From assembly GCF_002761755.1 (NCBI RefSeq), contig NZ_PEOG01000019.1, positions 1 through 64,000 of the forward strand: DNA of 64,000 nt. Reading direction: 5' to 3'. Below the pieces are notes generated by a model that saw nothing but the letters and a program-made list of their open reading frames with translations, did not search any database and was not told the origin of the DNA. Position numbers and translations under genes: made by a program. Source of the stretch: Roseateles chitinivorans (GTDB lineage: Bacteria > Pseudomonadota > Gammaproteobacteria > Burkholderiales > Burkholderiaceae_C). Each line of letters opens with the position of its first letter. Position 1 is the stretch's first letter. Positions 1-8,502 of this stretch are shown here, one piece after another.

Positions 1-354
1 GGGCACACCCGCGGGCGTGCCGCCCGGGCTTCCGGCCTCGCCCGCCTCGGGCACGTAGATGATCGAGCCGTCCTTCATCTTGTAGGCGACGCCGGCCCGC
101 TCGCCCTGGCCTTCGGCGCTGCCGCCGTTGCCGCGGTACTTGATCTCCTGGCCATCCTTGCGGACGACGATCTCCATGCCCGGCTGGCCGGGGTTGCGGA
201 TCACCGTCTCGTTCGCCTGCGACTGCTGCTGCAGCGCGACCGCCGTCAGCAGCGCGACGACCAGCACCAGGAACACGTCCACCAGGTTCACCGCGGACAG
301 CATCGGGTCGTCATCCTCCTCGGCGAGGATGGACAGGCGGCGGCCGGTGCTCAT
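1..354 (-). CDS. DUF2149 protein, ExbD/TolR-like (partial, 3' end outside window)
   Basis: Reading leftward from an ATG at 354, the product has a short acidic cytosolic N-terminus (MSTGRRLSILAEEDDDPM), one hydrophobic segment (about residues 23-40, NLVDVFLVLVVALLTAVAL) and then a hydrophilic periplasmic part. This matches the layout of DUF2149 proteins and resembles ExbD/TolR topology. The start codon overlaps the stop of the ExbB-like gene (ATGA), so the two are translationally coupled. The C-terminus is cut by the window edge after about 118 codons. Pairing with an ExbB-like gene at the end of a cobalamin operon suggests a role in energising outer-membrane corrinoid uptake. That role is inference; the family has no function I can state firmly. 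Confidence 0.75.
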   Translation of the reverse strand, partial: MSTGRRLSILAEEDDDPMLSAVNLVDVFLVLVVALLTAVALQQQSQANETVIRNPGQPGMEIVVRKDGQEIKYRGNGGSAEGQGERAGVAYKMKDGSIIYVPEAGEAGSPGGTPAGVP

Positions 355-812
355 GTCCAGCCCTGCTCGGTCTTGATCGCCAGCAGCTCGGCCAGCAGCC
401 AGCGGCGACGGATCGAGTACACGACCAGCGCGATCGCCGCCGCGGCCAGCGCCAGCACCACGCCGGAGAAGGCCGAGCTGAACACCGCCAGTGCCTGCTG
501 GCCCTGGCCGGCCGCGACGCTCTGCAGCGCCGGGCCCAGCGGGACCATGGTCGCGATCAGGCCCAGCAGCGGGGCGACGCGACCCAGCAGGCGCGGCGCC
601 TCCAGGCTGCGCACGACCTGCAGCTCGAGTGTCTCGAGCGAGCTGCCCGCCTGCACCTTCAGCAGCCGGTAGCCGGGACGGCGCCGCTGCACCGCCTCCA
701 TCAGCGTGGCGCCCGCGCTCCACAGCGCATAGACGAAGCCCAGGGCGACGAGGATCAGCACCGGCCACAGCAGGGCCTGCGCGATGTGGGCGAATCCGGA
801 TTCGAGCAGCAT
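351..812 (-). CDS. MotA/TolQ/ExbB-family proton channel protein
   Basis: A 153-residue inner-membrane protein. An N-terminal hydrophobic helix (about residues 8-38) is followed by a cytosolic stretch and two closely spaced helices. The second and third helices carry the MotA/TolQ/ExbB signature region (VAPLLGLIATMVPLGPALQ, then FSGVVLALAAAAIALVVYSI). The start at 812 is preferred because the protein begins MLLESGFAHIAQ and lies 7 bp after the cobB stop; longer in-frame upstream sequence is cobB in another frame. It is shorter than E. coli ExbB (about 240 residues), which fits the minimal form often paired with DUF2149. In this operon it probably powers the TonB-dependent receptor BtuB, although no tonB gene is visible here. 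Confidence 0.8.
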   Translation of the reverse strand: MLLESGFAHIAQALLWPVLILVALGFVYALWSAGATLMEAVQRRRPGYRLLKVQAGSSLETLELQVVRSLEAPRLLGRVAPLLGLIATMVPLGPALQSVAAGQGQQALAVFSSAFSGVVLALAAAAIALVVYSIRRRWLLAELLAIKTEQGWT

Positions 813-819
813 GGGGAAC

Positions 820-2349
820 TCAGTTCGTGGCAATGGGGTGGGCGCCGGCGGAGGTCGCAGCGGCATCGGCGGTGGTGGCAGCGGCGGCCGCCCCGCCGAA
901 GAACGCGGCGATCGCCGCCGGGTTCGACGGGAAGTAGTGGTGCACATAGCTCGCGCGCAGCGAGCCCTCGATGTACAGACGCTCGGCCGCGCGACCCGCG
1001 TTGGGATTGCGCGCGGTGGCCCGCGGCAGCCACGGCGTCTCCAGCGTCGAGTAATGGAAGGTGTGGCCGCGCAACTCGCCCTCCGGCCAGTCGATCGACT
1101 GCAAGCCCAATGCCGCCAGCCGCTTCTGCATCGACGCACGACCCGGCATCAACCCCGCCATCGCATGGACCGCTCCCTCGCCATCAGCCAGCGCGTCGAG
1201 CAGCACCAGCATGCCGCCACACTCGGCCAGCATCGGCTTGCCCGCGGCCAGGTGCGCGGTCAGGTCGCGGAAGAAAACAGGATGAGCCCGCAGCGCCGGA
1301 GCATGCAGCTCGGGATAGCCGCCCGGTAGCCACAAGGCATCGCAAGCCGGCAGCGAATCGCCGGCGATCGGGCTGAACTCGTGGACCTCCGCGCCCAGCG
1401 CGCGCAGGAGGTCGAGGTTGGCGGGATAGATGAAGGAGAAACAGGCGTCGTTGGCCACGGCGATGCGTCGGCCGGCAAGCGGGGCTGGGTCGCGCGGGAG
1501 ACCGAGCGCAGGACGAGCGACCGGGGGCCCCTTTTCTCCATCTCCTTCCTTTGCTTGCCTGCCGGCAAGCAAATTCCTCCCTTGAGTTCCGAAAAGAGGC
1601 CCCCGGTCGCCCGTCCCCGAACCACCGAGGACCACCTCCAACGATGCAGCAGCAGAACCCGGAGCCGGTACGCGTTCGAAGGCATCTGCGGATGCGGACG
1701 CCGGGGCGGCCAAGGCGGTGCCGGCGTCCCAGGCGTCGGCCCAGGCGTCCAGTTGCGCGTCGATCTCCGGAAGCTCCAGCGCCTGCACCAGGCCGAGGTG
1801 GCGCTCGGGGAGCGAGAGCGCCGCGTCGCGCTTCAGCGCGGCGATCAATGGGAGGTCGGCGGGCAGGGACTCGCCCACCATGCGGGCGTGCGCGTCGCTG
1901 CCGACCCGGTTGGCGACCACGCCCGCCACCTGGATGTCGTCACGGAAGCGGGCCAGGCCCGTCGCCAGCGCGCCGAAGGTCTGTGCCATCGCGGAGGCGT
2001 CCATCACCGCGATCACCGGCAGGTCGAAGGTGGCCGCCAGGTCCGCGCTGCTGGGCTTGCCGTCGAACAGGCCCATCACGCCCTCGACCAGGACCAGGTC
2101 CGCTTCCCGCGAGGCCCGCGTCAGCAGCTCGCGGCAATGCGCCTCGCCGCCCATGAAGAGATCGAGCTGGTAGACGGTGTGTCCGCTGGCGCGCGCCAGC
2201 ACCATCGGGTCCAGGTAGTCCGGGCCGGTCTTGAAGACGCGCACGCGCAGGCCGCGCCGACGCGCCGAGCGCGCGATGGCCGCGGTGACGCTGGTCTTGC
2301 CCTGGCCCGAGGCCGGTGCGCTGATGAGGAAGGCGGGGCAGTCGGTCAT
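820..2349 (-). CDS. cobB: Cobyrinate a,c-diamide synthase (CobB/CbiA)
   Basis: Glutamine-dependent amidotransferase that amidates the a and c side chains of cobyrinic acid. The N-terminal P-loop domain starts at once (FLISAPASGQGKTSVTAAIA) and the C-terminal class I glutaminase-like domain carries the nucleophile (MLAECGGMLVLL) and a late His (YVHHYFPSNP). I chose ATG 2349 (509 residues) because the conserved fold begins there. A longer start at 2475, overlapping the btuD stop as ATGAATGA, would add 42 residues encoded partly by a repeat hairpin. The protein is longer than usual because residues about 245-280, between the two domains, are encoded by a palindromic repeat element read through in frame. 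In a B12-importing operon it may act on salvaged corrinoids or belong to a larger cob pathway outside the window. Confidence 0.9.
   Translation of the reverse strand: MTDCPAFLISAPASGQGKTSVTAAIARSARRRGLRVRVFKTGPDYLDPMVLARASGHTVYQLDLFMGGEAHCRELLTRASREADLVLVEGVMGLFDGKPSSADLAATFDLPVIAVMDASAMAQTFGALATGLARFRDDIQVAGVVANRVGSDAHARMVGESLPADLPLIAALKRDAALSLPERHLGLVQALELPEIDAQLDAWADAWDAGTALAAPASASADAFERVPAPGSAAASLEVVLGGSGTGDRGPLFGTQGRNLLAGRQAKEGDGEKGPPVARPALGLPRDPAPLAGRRIAVANDACFSFIYPANLDLLRALGAEVHEFSPIAGDSLPACDALWLPGGYPELHAPALRAHPVFFRDLTAHLAAGKPMLAECGGMLVLLDALADGEGAVHAMAGLMPGRASMQKRLAALGLQSIDWPEGELRGHTFHYSTLETPWLPRATARNPNAGRAAERLYIEGSLRASYVHHYFPSNPAAIAAFFGGAAAAATTADAAATSAGAHPIATN
1511..1616. repeat. Palindromic repeat element inserted in frame within cobB
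   Basis: Two 26-bp arms (1511-1536 and 1591-1616) form a near-perfect inverted repeat with two mismatches; the shared core is GCGACCGGGGGCC. Between them lies a second palindrome (1550-1559 TTTGCTTGCC, 1564-1573 GGCAAGCAAA). The compound hairpin looks like a MITE or palindromic element rather than coding constraint. It is translated on the minus strand as part of the CobB interdomain linker without a stop codon. I saw no second copy in this window. Confidence 0.75.
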
Positions 2350-2385
2350 CACGGCATCGGCTCCATCGCTGTCGCGTCTTTCCCG

Positions 2386-2406
2386 CTCTCCCGCAGCGCG
2401 GGAGAG
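2386..2406. repeat. REP-like hairpin between btuD and cobB
   Basis: A 9-bp perfect stem (CTCTCCCGC, loop AGC, GCGGGAGAG) sits in the 118 bp between the btuD stop and the preferred cobB start. CTCTCCCGC-type hairpins are common intergenic repeats in GC-rich proteobacteria, which argues against the longer cobB start that would translate it. It could also stabilise or attenuate the mRNA at this junction. Confidence 0.55.
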
Positions 2407-2467
2407 GGAGGGGTGAGGGTCTTCCACCGGCGGTACCGCGTCGATGGCCGGGGTGGGTGTCCGACCG

Positions 2468-3364
2468 TCATTCATTGAGCGCCACCCATCGACCTTGCAC
2501 CTGCAGGATCAGCAGCCGGTGGTGGAACACGCGCTGCAGCGCGTCGTGCGTGGCGGGGTCATGCGGCGCACCCTGATGGACGATGCGACCACCGTCCATG
2601 ACGACCAGCGTGTCCGCCTGCAGCGCGACATTGAGCTCGTGCAGCACGCTGACCACCGCGCCGCCCGCGGCGACGCGTCCGCGCACGATGCGCGCCCAGT
2701 CGCTCTGGTGCGGCGGATCGAGGTGAGCCAGCGGTTCGTCCATCAGCAGCACGCCGGAGCGCACCGCCAGCGCCCGCGCCAGCAGCACCCGCTGGCGCTC
2801 GCCGCCAGAGAGGCTGCCCAGCGCGCGGTCCCGCCAGTCCCAGCTCTGCGTCTGGCGCATCGCATGCTCGACCGTCGCGTGATCGGCCGCGCTCGCCGGC
2901 GCCAGCCAGGGCTGGTGGGGCAGGCGGCCGAGCATTGCGATGTCGTAGGCGGTCAGGTCCTCGGATGCAGCCTCGTTCTGGCCCAGCCAGGCGACCTGGC
3001 GCGCGCGCGCCTTCGCAGGCCATGCGTGCCATGGCTTGCCGTCCAGCGTCAGAGTGCCGTCGAAGGGCAGCAAGCCCGCGATCGCGCGCAGCAGGGTGGA
3101 CTTGCCGGCGCCGTTCGGCCCCACGATCGCCGTCCACGCGCGCGGCGCGGGCGCCAGCGTCAGCGGGTGCAGGACCTGCCTGTGGCCGAGCGACAAAGCC
3201 TGCAGCTCGATGCGCAACGCGGGCACGGGACCGAGGGTCACCGCGTCGGCCGCCATGGCGGCGCCGGGCATACCGGACACGTCCGATGCCGAGGATGCCG
3301 AGGATGCCCCGGATGCGTCGCCACGACCTGGGCGGCTTTCGTCGTCGAACCGGGCGGCGCTCAT
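2468..3364 (-). CDS. btuD: Cobalamin/iron-siderophore-type ABC transporter ATPase
   Basis: A 298-residue ABC ATPase of the FecCD/BtuCD class. It has a Walker A (GPNGAGKSTLL), a signature (LSGGERQRVLLARAL), a Walker B (GVLLMDEPLAHLD) and an H-loop (VLHELN). A low-complexity Ser/Ala/Asp-rich N-terminus of about 45 residues precedes the domain. The start at 3364 overlaps the permease stop as ATGA, so translation is coupled. Together with the adjacent permease and binding protein it forms a type II importer that drives corrinoids into the cytosol. The cobalamin assignment rests on context (riboswitch, btuB, cobU, cobB); by sequence alone a siderophore role cannot be excluded. Confidence 0.85.
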   Translation of the reverse strand: MSAARFDDESRPGRGDASGASSASSASDVSGMPGAAMAADAVTLGPVPALRIELQALSLGHRQVLHPLTLAPAPRAWTAIVGPNGAGKSTLLRAIAGLLPFDGTLTLDGKPWHAWPAKARARQVAWLGQNEAASEDLTAYDIAMLGRLPHQPWLAPASAADHATVEHAMRQTQSWDWRDRALGSLSGGERQRVLLARALAVRSGVLLMDEPLAHLDPPHQSDWARIVRGRVAAGGAVVSVLHELNVALQADTLVVMDGGRIVHQGAPHDPATHDALQRVFHHRLLILQVQGRWVALNE

Positions 3365-4410
3365 TGGCTGCCTCCCGCGCCGCCGAAATGCGCCTTGCGC
3401 CGATGCATCAGCCACAGCAGGTAGCTGCCGCCCAGCAGTGCGGTGATGATGCCGACCGGCAGCTCCTGCGGTGCGATGACCCAGCGGGCGGCGATGTCGG
3501 CCGCGAGCAGCAGCGCACCGCCGGTCAGCGCGGACAGCAGCAGCAGCGCGCCGTGCGTGGTCGGTCCCCAGCTGCGCACCAGGTGCGGCGCGACCAGGCC
3601 GACGAAGGCGATCAGCCCGCACTGGGCGACCGCGGCGCCGGTGGCCAGCGAGAGCGCGGCGATCAGCACCAGCCGGATCAGGGTGAGGCGCTGGCCCAGG
3701 GAACGGGCGGTGTCCTCGCCCAGCGTCAGCGCGTCCAGCGTGCGGCTGCAGCCGAGCGCGGTCAGCAGGCACAGGCCGAGTGAGACGACCATCACCTGCA
3801 CCGCGCTCCAGCCGACGTAGCCGGTGCTGCCCAGCATGAAGGCCTGCATCGCGCGCAGGATGTCGGGATTCATCAGCGTCAACAGGGCCGAGCCGGAGCC
3901 CAGCACCACGCCGACGACGACGCCGGCCAGCAGCAGCCGCAGGCTCTGCGTGACACCGCGCGCCAGCACCAGCGTCAGCAGCACCGCGCCGATGGCGCCG
4001 ACGAAGGCCGCGCCGGTCATGCCGACGCGCAGCGCCAGCGCGGCCGCCGCCGGCGAGATGCCCATGATGAAGAGCAGCGCGGCCACGCCCAGCGACGCAC
4101 CCGCCGAGCAGCCCAGCAGGTAGGGGTCGGCCAGCGGATTGCGGAACAGGCCCTGCGCGATCGCGCCGGCCAGCGCCAGCAGCGCGCCTGCCAACCAGGC
4201 GCCGATGGAGCGCGGCGCGCGGATGTCCCAGAGGATCAACCGCATCGTGTCGCCGGCTTCGGTCCAGGGACTCCAGCCCAGGCTGCCGATCGCCAGGCCC
4301 AGCGCGAGCAGCACCGCGCCCAGCAGGAGCAGCGCGACCAACTGCGCGGCGGTCCTGGCGGACGTGGCCGATGACGCCGAAGAAGTGGACGACGCGGACC
4401 GGGCGTGCAT
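3361..4410 (-). CDS. btuC: Cobalamin ABC transporter permease, FecCD family
   Basis: A 349-residue polytopic membrane protein of the FecCD/BtuC family with roughly ten hydrophobic helices. Family-typical stretches include RAPRSIGAWLAGALLALAG, NPLADPYLLGCSAGASLGV and the C-terminal cytoplasmic segment FVGLVAPHLVRSW. It has an unusual Ser/Ala-rich N-terminus before the first helix. The start at 4410 shares a base with the btuF stop (TGATG). It forms the translocation pore with the ATPase encoded just downstream and receives substrate from BtuF. Confidence 0.87.
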   Translation of the reverse strand: MHARSASSTSSASSATSARTAAQLVALLLLGAVLLALGLAIGSLGWSPWTEAGDTMRLILWDIRAPRSIGAWLAGALLALAGAIAQGLFRNPLADPYLLGCSAGASLGVAALLFIMGISPAAAALALRVGMTGAAFVGAIGAVLLTLVLARGVTQSLRLLLAGVVVGVVLGSGSALLTLMNPDILRAMQAFMLGSTGYVGWSAVQVMVVSLGLCLLTALGCSRTLDALTLGEDTARSLGQRLTLIRLVLIAALSLATGAAVAQCGLIAFVGLVAPHLVRSWGPTTHGALLLLSALTGGALLLAADIAARWVIAPQELPVGIITALLGGSYLLWLMHRRKAHFGGAGGSQ

Positions 4411-5363
4411 CAGCGCATGCCTCCGGGCGGTGCGTTGAAGGGCGTCGTCGGCCAGGCCACCGGACCGAGCGCCGCCTCGCGCAGGCAGCGCGCCATCAGC
4501 GCCGCCGCTTCCGACATGCGCGGCCCCGGACGCACGAGCACGTCGGACTCGGCCGGCACCCAGACGCAGATGCGCTGGTTCCTGACCGCGCGGATCGCCG
4601 ACCAGCCCGGCCGCTGCGGCAGACCCGCGGCATTGCGCTGGCCGACCATGATCACCTGCGGGTCGGCGCGGACGATGAATTCAGGATTGAGCTTGGGGAA
4701 GGGGCCGAGTTCGGCCGGGATGATGTTCTTCGCGCCGAGCCGCGCCAGGATCTCGCCCATGAAGGACGCGGTGCCCGCGCCATAGGGGCCGGCATCGACC
4801 TCGTAATAGACGCTGAGCCCGCGGGCGGCCGGCGGCAGCGTGGCCGCGCTCTGCGCGATGTGGCCGTCGACCCGGTTCCACAGGCGGCGCGCGTCGTCCT
4901 CCTTGCCCAGGAGGCGGCCCATCTTGCCCAGCACCCGCTGGACGTCGTTCATGCTCTTGGGCTCCAGCGCCACGACGCGCAGGCCCAGGCCTTCCAGGCG
5001 ATCGATGACGCGCGCCGAGACACCCGCCACGACGACATCGGGCTTGAGCGCGACCAGGGACTCGATGCTGGTGTCGTCCAGGCCGCCGAGCCGGGGCAGC
5101 TTCTGCACGCTGGCGGGGAAGTTGGAGAAGCGGTCGACGCCCACGACCTTGGCGCAATCGCCCAGCTCGCAGATGGTCTCGGTCAGCGAGGGCAGCAGAC
5201 TGACGATGCGCCGAGGCACGTCCGGCAGCGTCACCGTGTGGCCACGATCGTCCTGGATCGTGATCGGCACGGCACGCGCCGCGGTCGCGGTCATGACGAG
5301 CGCAACCAGCGACAGCGCGATGCGCACGCCATCGACGCGGCGGAGGGCTCCCTTCGACTTCAT
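4410..5363 (-). CDS. btuF: Periplasmic cobalamin-binding protein
   Basis: A 317-residue class III periplasmic binding protein. A signal peptide (hydrophobic IALSLVALVMTATAARA, about residues 15-31) precedes a BtuF/FhuD fold with the typical opening PRRIVSLLPSLTETICELG and a later KPDVVVAG strand. The start at 5363 is fixed by an ATGA overlap with the cobU stop; upstream in-frame sequence belongs to cobU in another frame. It delivers cobalamin or cobinamide from BtuB to the BtuCD importer. Confidence 0.87.
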   Translation of the reverse strand: MKSKGALRRVDGVRIALSLVALVMTATAARAVPITIQDDRGHTVTLPDVPRRIVSLLPSLTETICELGDCAKVVGVDRFSNFPASVQKLPRLGGLDDTSIESLVALKPDVVVAGVSARVIDRLEGLGLRVVALEPKSMNDVQRVLGKMGRLLGKEDDARRLWNRVDGHIAQSAATLPPAARGLSVYYEVDAGPYGAGTASFMGEILARLGAKNIIPAELGPFPKLNPEFIVRADPQVIMVGQRNAAGLPQRPGWSAIRAVRNQRICVWVPAESDVLVRPGPRMSEAAALMARCLREAALGPVAWPTTPFNAPPGGMR

Positions 5364-6028
5364 TGGTGGTTCTCCTTGCTGTCCGTGGCGTCGACATGCT
5401 CGCCGGCGGGTACCTCGTGGCCGGCGCGGTTCGTGTCCGCGCGGGTGTCCACGATGGTGTCCGCGTTCCTGGCCTCGTCCAGCGGCTCGACCGGCCGCGT
5501 CCACGGCTGGCCAGCCACCATCAGCGTGAGCTCGCCGCACTGCCGCGCGACCTGCTGATTGAGCCGGCCGAGTTCGTCCACGTAGGCGCGCACCTCGCGG
5601 CCCATCGGCATGACGCCCCATCCGACCTCGTTGGACACGAAGACCACCGGCGAGGCCAGTGCCGGCAGCAGGCGCTGCAACTCGGCACACTCGGCGCGCC
5701 AGTCGTCCAGGCGCGGCGCGCCGGCCATCGGCATCAGCCAGTTCGTGAGCCACAGCGTCAGGCAATCGACGACCAGCAGTCGTCGGGGCGATGCCGCCGC
5801 TCGCAGCGCCTCGCAGAGTCGCAGCGGCGCCTCGACGGTGTCGAAGCCGCTCGGACGCTCGGCGCGGTGGCGGGCGATGCGCTCGCGCATCTCGTCGTCA
5901 TGCGCCTCGGCGGTCGCGACCACGGTGACCTGATGGCCCGGCACTCGCGCCCAGCGCAGCGCGAGGCGCTCCGCATGGCGGGACTTGCCGCTGCGCTGGC
6001 CGCCGACGATCAGATGATGAGCAGGCAT
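5360..6028 (-). CDS. cobU: Bifunctional adenosylcobinamide kinase / adenosylcobinamide-phosphate guanylyltransferase
   Basis: A 222-residue CobU/CobP protein. It has the P-loop GGQRSGKSRHAE near the N-terminus, the LLVVDCLTLWLTNWL strand and the family motif VVFVSNEVGWGVMP. It phosphorylates adenosylcobinamide and then attaches GMP, which prepares salvaged cobinamide for nucleotide-loop assembly. About 25 C-terminal hydrophilic residues extend past the usual fold. It lies 99 bp downstream of btuB and overlaps btuF, in keeping with a salvage operon. Confidence 0.92.
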   Translation of the reverse strand: MPAHHLIVGGQRSGKSRHAERLALRWARVPGHQVTVVATAEAHDDEMRERIARHRAERPSGFDTVEAPLRLCEALRAAASPRRLLVVDCLTLWLTNWLMPMAGAPRLDDWRAECAELQRLLPALASPVVFVSNEVGWGVMPMGREVRAYVDELGRLNQQVARQCGELTLMVAGQPWTRPVEPLDEARNADTIVDTRADTNRAGHEVPAGEHVDATDSKENHQ

Positions 6029-6127
6029 CCGAGGCTCCGGGAGGTGCGAAGTGGAAGAGCGAGGTGGAAGTGCGACCTTACCGCGCGGCTCCGCGCGGAT
6101 GAGGACGGGCGTCGAGGCGGGCGGCGG

Positions 6128-8131
6128 TCACAGCGTCGGCGCGTAGCGCAGCATCACGAACCAGGTCCGGCCCGCCTGGTTGAAGAAATTCGCCGTCTGG
6201 TACTGGCGGTTGAACGCGTTGTCGACATTCAACTGCAGGCGCCAGTCCTTGGCGAACGCGAGTTGCGCATCCAGGTTGAGCAGGCCATAGCCGCCGAGTC
6301 GGGTCTTGTTGGCGGCGTCGTCGAAGCGCTCGCCGGAGCCGACCAGGTTCGCGCCCAGCGTCCAGGTGCGCAGCGTCGTCTCGGCGCGCAGCGTGCCGAA
6401 GCGCTTGGCGCGGCGCTGCAGCTGGCGGCCGGTGTTGGCATCGGTCGGGTCGAGGAAGTCGGCGGTGGCGCTGAACTTCACCGCGCCCAGGGTCGCGCCC
6501 CCCTTCAGGCTGGTGCCCTTGAGCATCGCGCGGGCGACGTTGGTGTAGCAGCCGGTCGTGGAGCGGCAGCTGCCCGCCGCCCCGAACGCGATCAGGTCGC
6601 TGACGCGGTTGCGGAAGGTGGTGATGGCGAAGTCCAGGTCCCCCTGGGCCCAGGCCAGACCGGCTTCGCGGTTGTGGCCGCGCTCCGGCCGCAGTTCCGG
6701 GAAGCCCTTGCTGGTGTCCGGGCCGTAGACGCTGCCGCGATGGAACAGCGTGGGCGCGCGGAAGGCATTGCCCGTCGAGGCCGTCACCCGCCAGCCACCG
6801 CCGAGCCGGTAGCCGGCCGCCAGGCTGCCGGTGTCGATGCCGCCGAACTCGCTGTCGTCGTCGTGACGGCCGTGCGCCTGCAGGCTCAGCGCGCCCAGCG
6901 TGCCGAGGTAGCTCAGGCCGACCGCATTCTGGCTGCGGGTGCCGGCGCCGCCGGCGACCAGATCGACATTGACGAGGCGGTCCTCGCGCCGCTCCAGCAC
7001 GCCATTGAGCTGGTGCTCGGCATTGATCCGGTAGAAGCCCAGCAGCGAGGCGCTGCGGATGCGGGTTCTCGTCAGGTAGGGAGCGCTGGGGCGCGTCTCG
7101 TAGTTCTCTTCCGACTGGCCGACGGAGAGCTGCGTCGACAGCACCTCCGACCAGATCGACTTCAGGCTGAGCTTGGCGGCGATCGATTCGGTGATGCCGC
7201 GGTCGTCGGCGTTCTTGCCGGCGTCGTAGCCGACGTCGCTGCGGCTCTTCAGGCCAAGCAGCTCCAGGCGCTGGCCCTCGGCGAGACGGGCGCCCAGGCG
7301 CAGGCTGCCGTTGTAGTTGCGCCAGCCGTCCTTGTCGGGATTGAAGTTCTTGCTGGTCGTGAGGCCGTAGGCGTTGAAGCCGGTGCCGCGATCGACGGCC
7401 AGCGAGCCGGCGTAGTCGAAGTCCGCATTGCCGCCCAGCAGCGAGACGTCGGCCTTGATCTGGCCGAGGTTGCCACCGCCGATGCCCAGGCCCAGCTGCG
7501 GCCGGCCGCTGCCCTGGCGGGTGAAGATCTGCACCACGCCGCCGATGGCATCCGAGCCGTACAGCGCGCTGGCCGGGCCCTTGAGCACCTCGACGCGATC
7601 GATCAGCGAGACCGGCAGGTTCTCCCAGCGCGCGCCGCCGGTCGATTGGCCGTCGATGCGCACGCCATCGATCAGGACGACGGTGTGGCGGGTCTCGGCG
7701 CCGCGCACGAAGACCGAGGTGGTGTTGCCGGGACCGCCGTTGTTGGTCATCTGCAGGCCGGCGACATTGCGCAGCAGCGCGGCGACGTTGCCGAAGCCCT
7801 GGCGCTCGATGGTGTCGCGGGTGATGACGGTCAGTTCGGCGGCGATGTCGCCCAGCCGCATCGGGCTGCGGGAGCCGGTGACGGTGACCTCGTCGAGCCG
7901 GCTCGCCGGGCCGGAGCCCGCTGACAGGGCGAGGGCGGAGGCCGGCGTGGAGGCGGGCGCGGAAGAGGGCGCAGAGGAGGAGGGCGCAGAGGAGGAGGGC
8001 GCGGGCGCAGAGGAGGACGCGGACGCTGAGGAGGACGCGGACTGCGCGAAGGCAGTGGCGGCCAGCGCCAGCGGCGTGAGGACGAGCAGCGAGCGGGCAG
8101 TGGCGCGCGCGCGCGAAACGAACGGAAGCAT
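6128..8131 (-). CDS. btuB: TonB-dependent vitamin B12 outer-membrane receptor
   Basis: A 667-residue TonB-dependent receptor. A signal peptide (LLVLTPLALAATAFAQ) is followed by an unusual Ser/Ala/Pro-rich low-complexity linker (about residues 31-65), a TonB box (DEVTVTGSRSP), a plug domain (LLRNVAGLQMTNNGG, VLIDGVRIDGQ, RVEVLKGPASALYGSDAIGG) and a C-terminal 22-strand-type barrel ending in the aromatic-rich RTWFVMLRYAPTL. The linker is encoded by short direct repeats near 7965-8040, which are probably prone to slippage. Expression should be repressed by cobalamin through the riboswitch upstream. It is the entry point of the B12 pathway encoded downstream. Confidence 0.92.
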   Translation of the reverse strand: MLPFVSRARATARSLLVLTPLALAATAFAQSASSSASASSSAPAPSSSAPSSSAPSSAPASTPASALALSAGSGPASRLDEVTVTGSRSPMRLGDIAAELTVITRDTIERQGFGNVAALLRNVAGLQMTNNGGPGNTTSVFVRGAETRHTVVLIDGVRIDGQSTGGARWENLPVSLIDRVEVLKGPASALYGSDAIGGVVQIFTRQGSGRPQLGLGIGGGNLGQIKADVSLLGGNADFDYAGSLAVDRGTGFNAYGLTTSKNFNPDKDGWRNYNGSLRLGARLAEGQRLELLGLKSRSDVGYDAGKNADDRGITESIAAKLSLKSIWSEVLSTQLSVGQSEENYETRPSAPYLTRTRIRSASLLGFYRINAEHQLNGVLERREDRLVNVDLVAGGAGTRSQNAVGLSYLGTLGALSLQAHGRHDDDSEFGGIDTGSLAAGYRLGGGWRVTASTGNAFRAPTLFHRGSVYGPDTSKGFPELRPERGHNREAGLAWAQGDLDFAITTFRNRVSDLIAFGAAGSCRSTTGCYTNVARAMLKGTSLKGGATLGAVKFSATADFLDPTDANTGRQLQRRAKRFGTLRAETTLRTWTLGANLVGSGERFDDAANKTRLGGYGLLNLDAQLAFAKDWRLQLNVDNAFNRQYQTANFFNQAGRTWFVMLRYAPTL

Positions 8132-8239
8132 GAGGACGGACCAACGACGGGTTCAGGGCCCTGCTCACCCGCAGGACGTCTGAGGAACGATGCCGCCGGC
8201 TGCGTCGTCGATCCGTCGCAGGGACGGGTCGGGATCGGC

Positions 8240-8490
8240 TGGCGGGCACCACCTGTTGGCCGGTATCCGGGCTGGTGGCCGCTGCCTGTGTCCTTCCCAG
8301 CGCGAGCGCACCAGTGGACATGGGGACAGGCAGTGCCGGCGGCGTGCCCGGTCCTTCCTCAGGATCCGGGGCGCGCGGCCGGCGGCCACTTACCGTTGCG
8401 GGGACAGCTCAGGTTGGCTCGCGCATCGGCGATGCGCCCGCTTCCTGATTCCCGTTTAACTGCTCGGACGCAATGTCCGCGCGAGCACCA
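8240..8490 (-). promoter_or_regulatory. Cobalamin (AdoCbl) riboswitch
   Basis: The leader of btuB contains, in order on the minus strand, the conserved start GGGAATCAGG, then CCTGAGCTGTCCCCGCAACGG followed by TAAG, and a B12-box-like AGCCCGGATACCGGCC near 8257-8275. These are the hallmarks of the cobalamin riboswitch in proteobacteria. The boundaries are approximate. It should reduce expression of btuB and the downstream corrinoid genes when adenosylcobalamin is abundant. Confidence 0.93.
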
Positions 8491-8502
8491 ACGGCGCGCA
8501 TT

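Noticed and set aside
5363..7924. A long plus-strand frame across cobU and btuB
   Set aside because: It is antisense to two clear genes and shows Ala/Val/Arg-rich translation without any recognisable motif.
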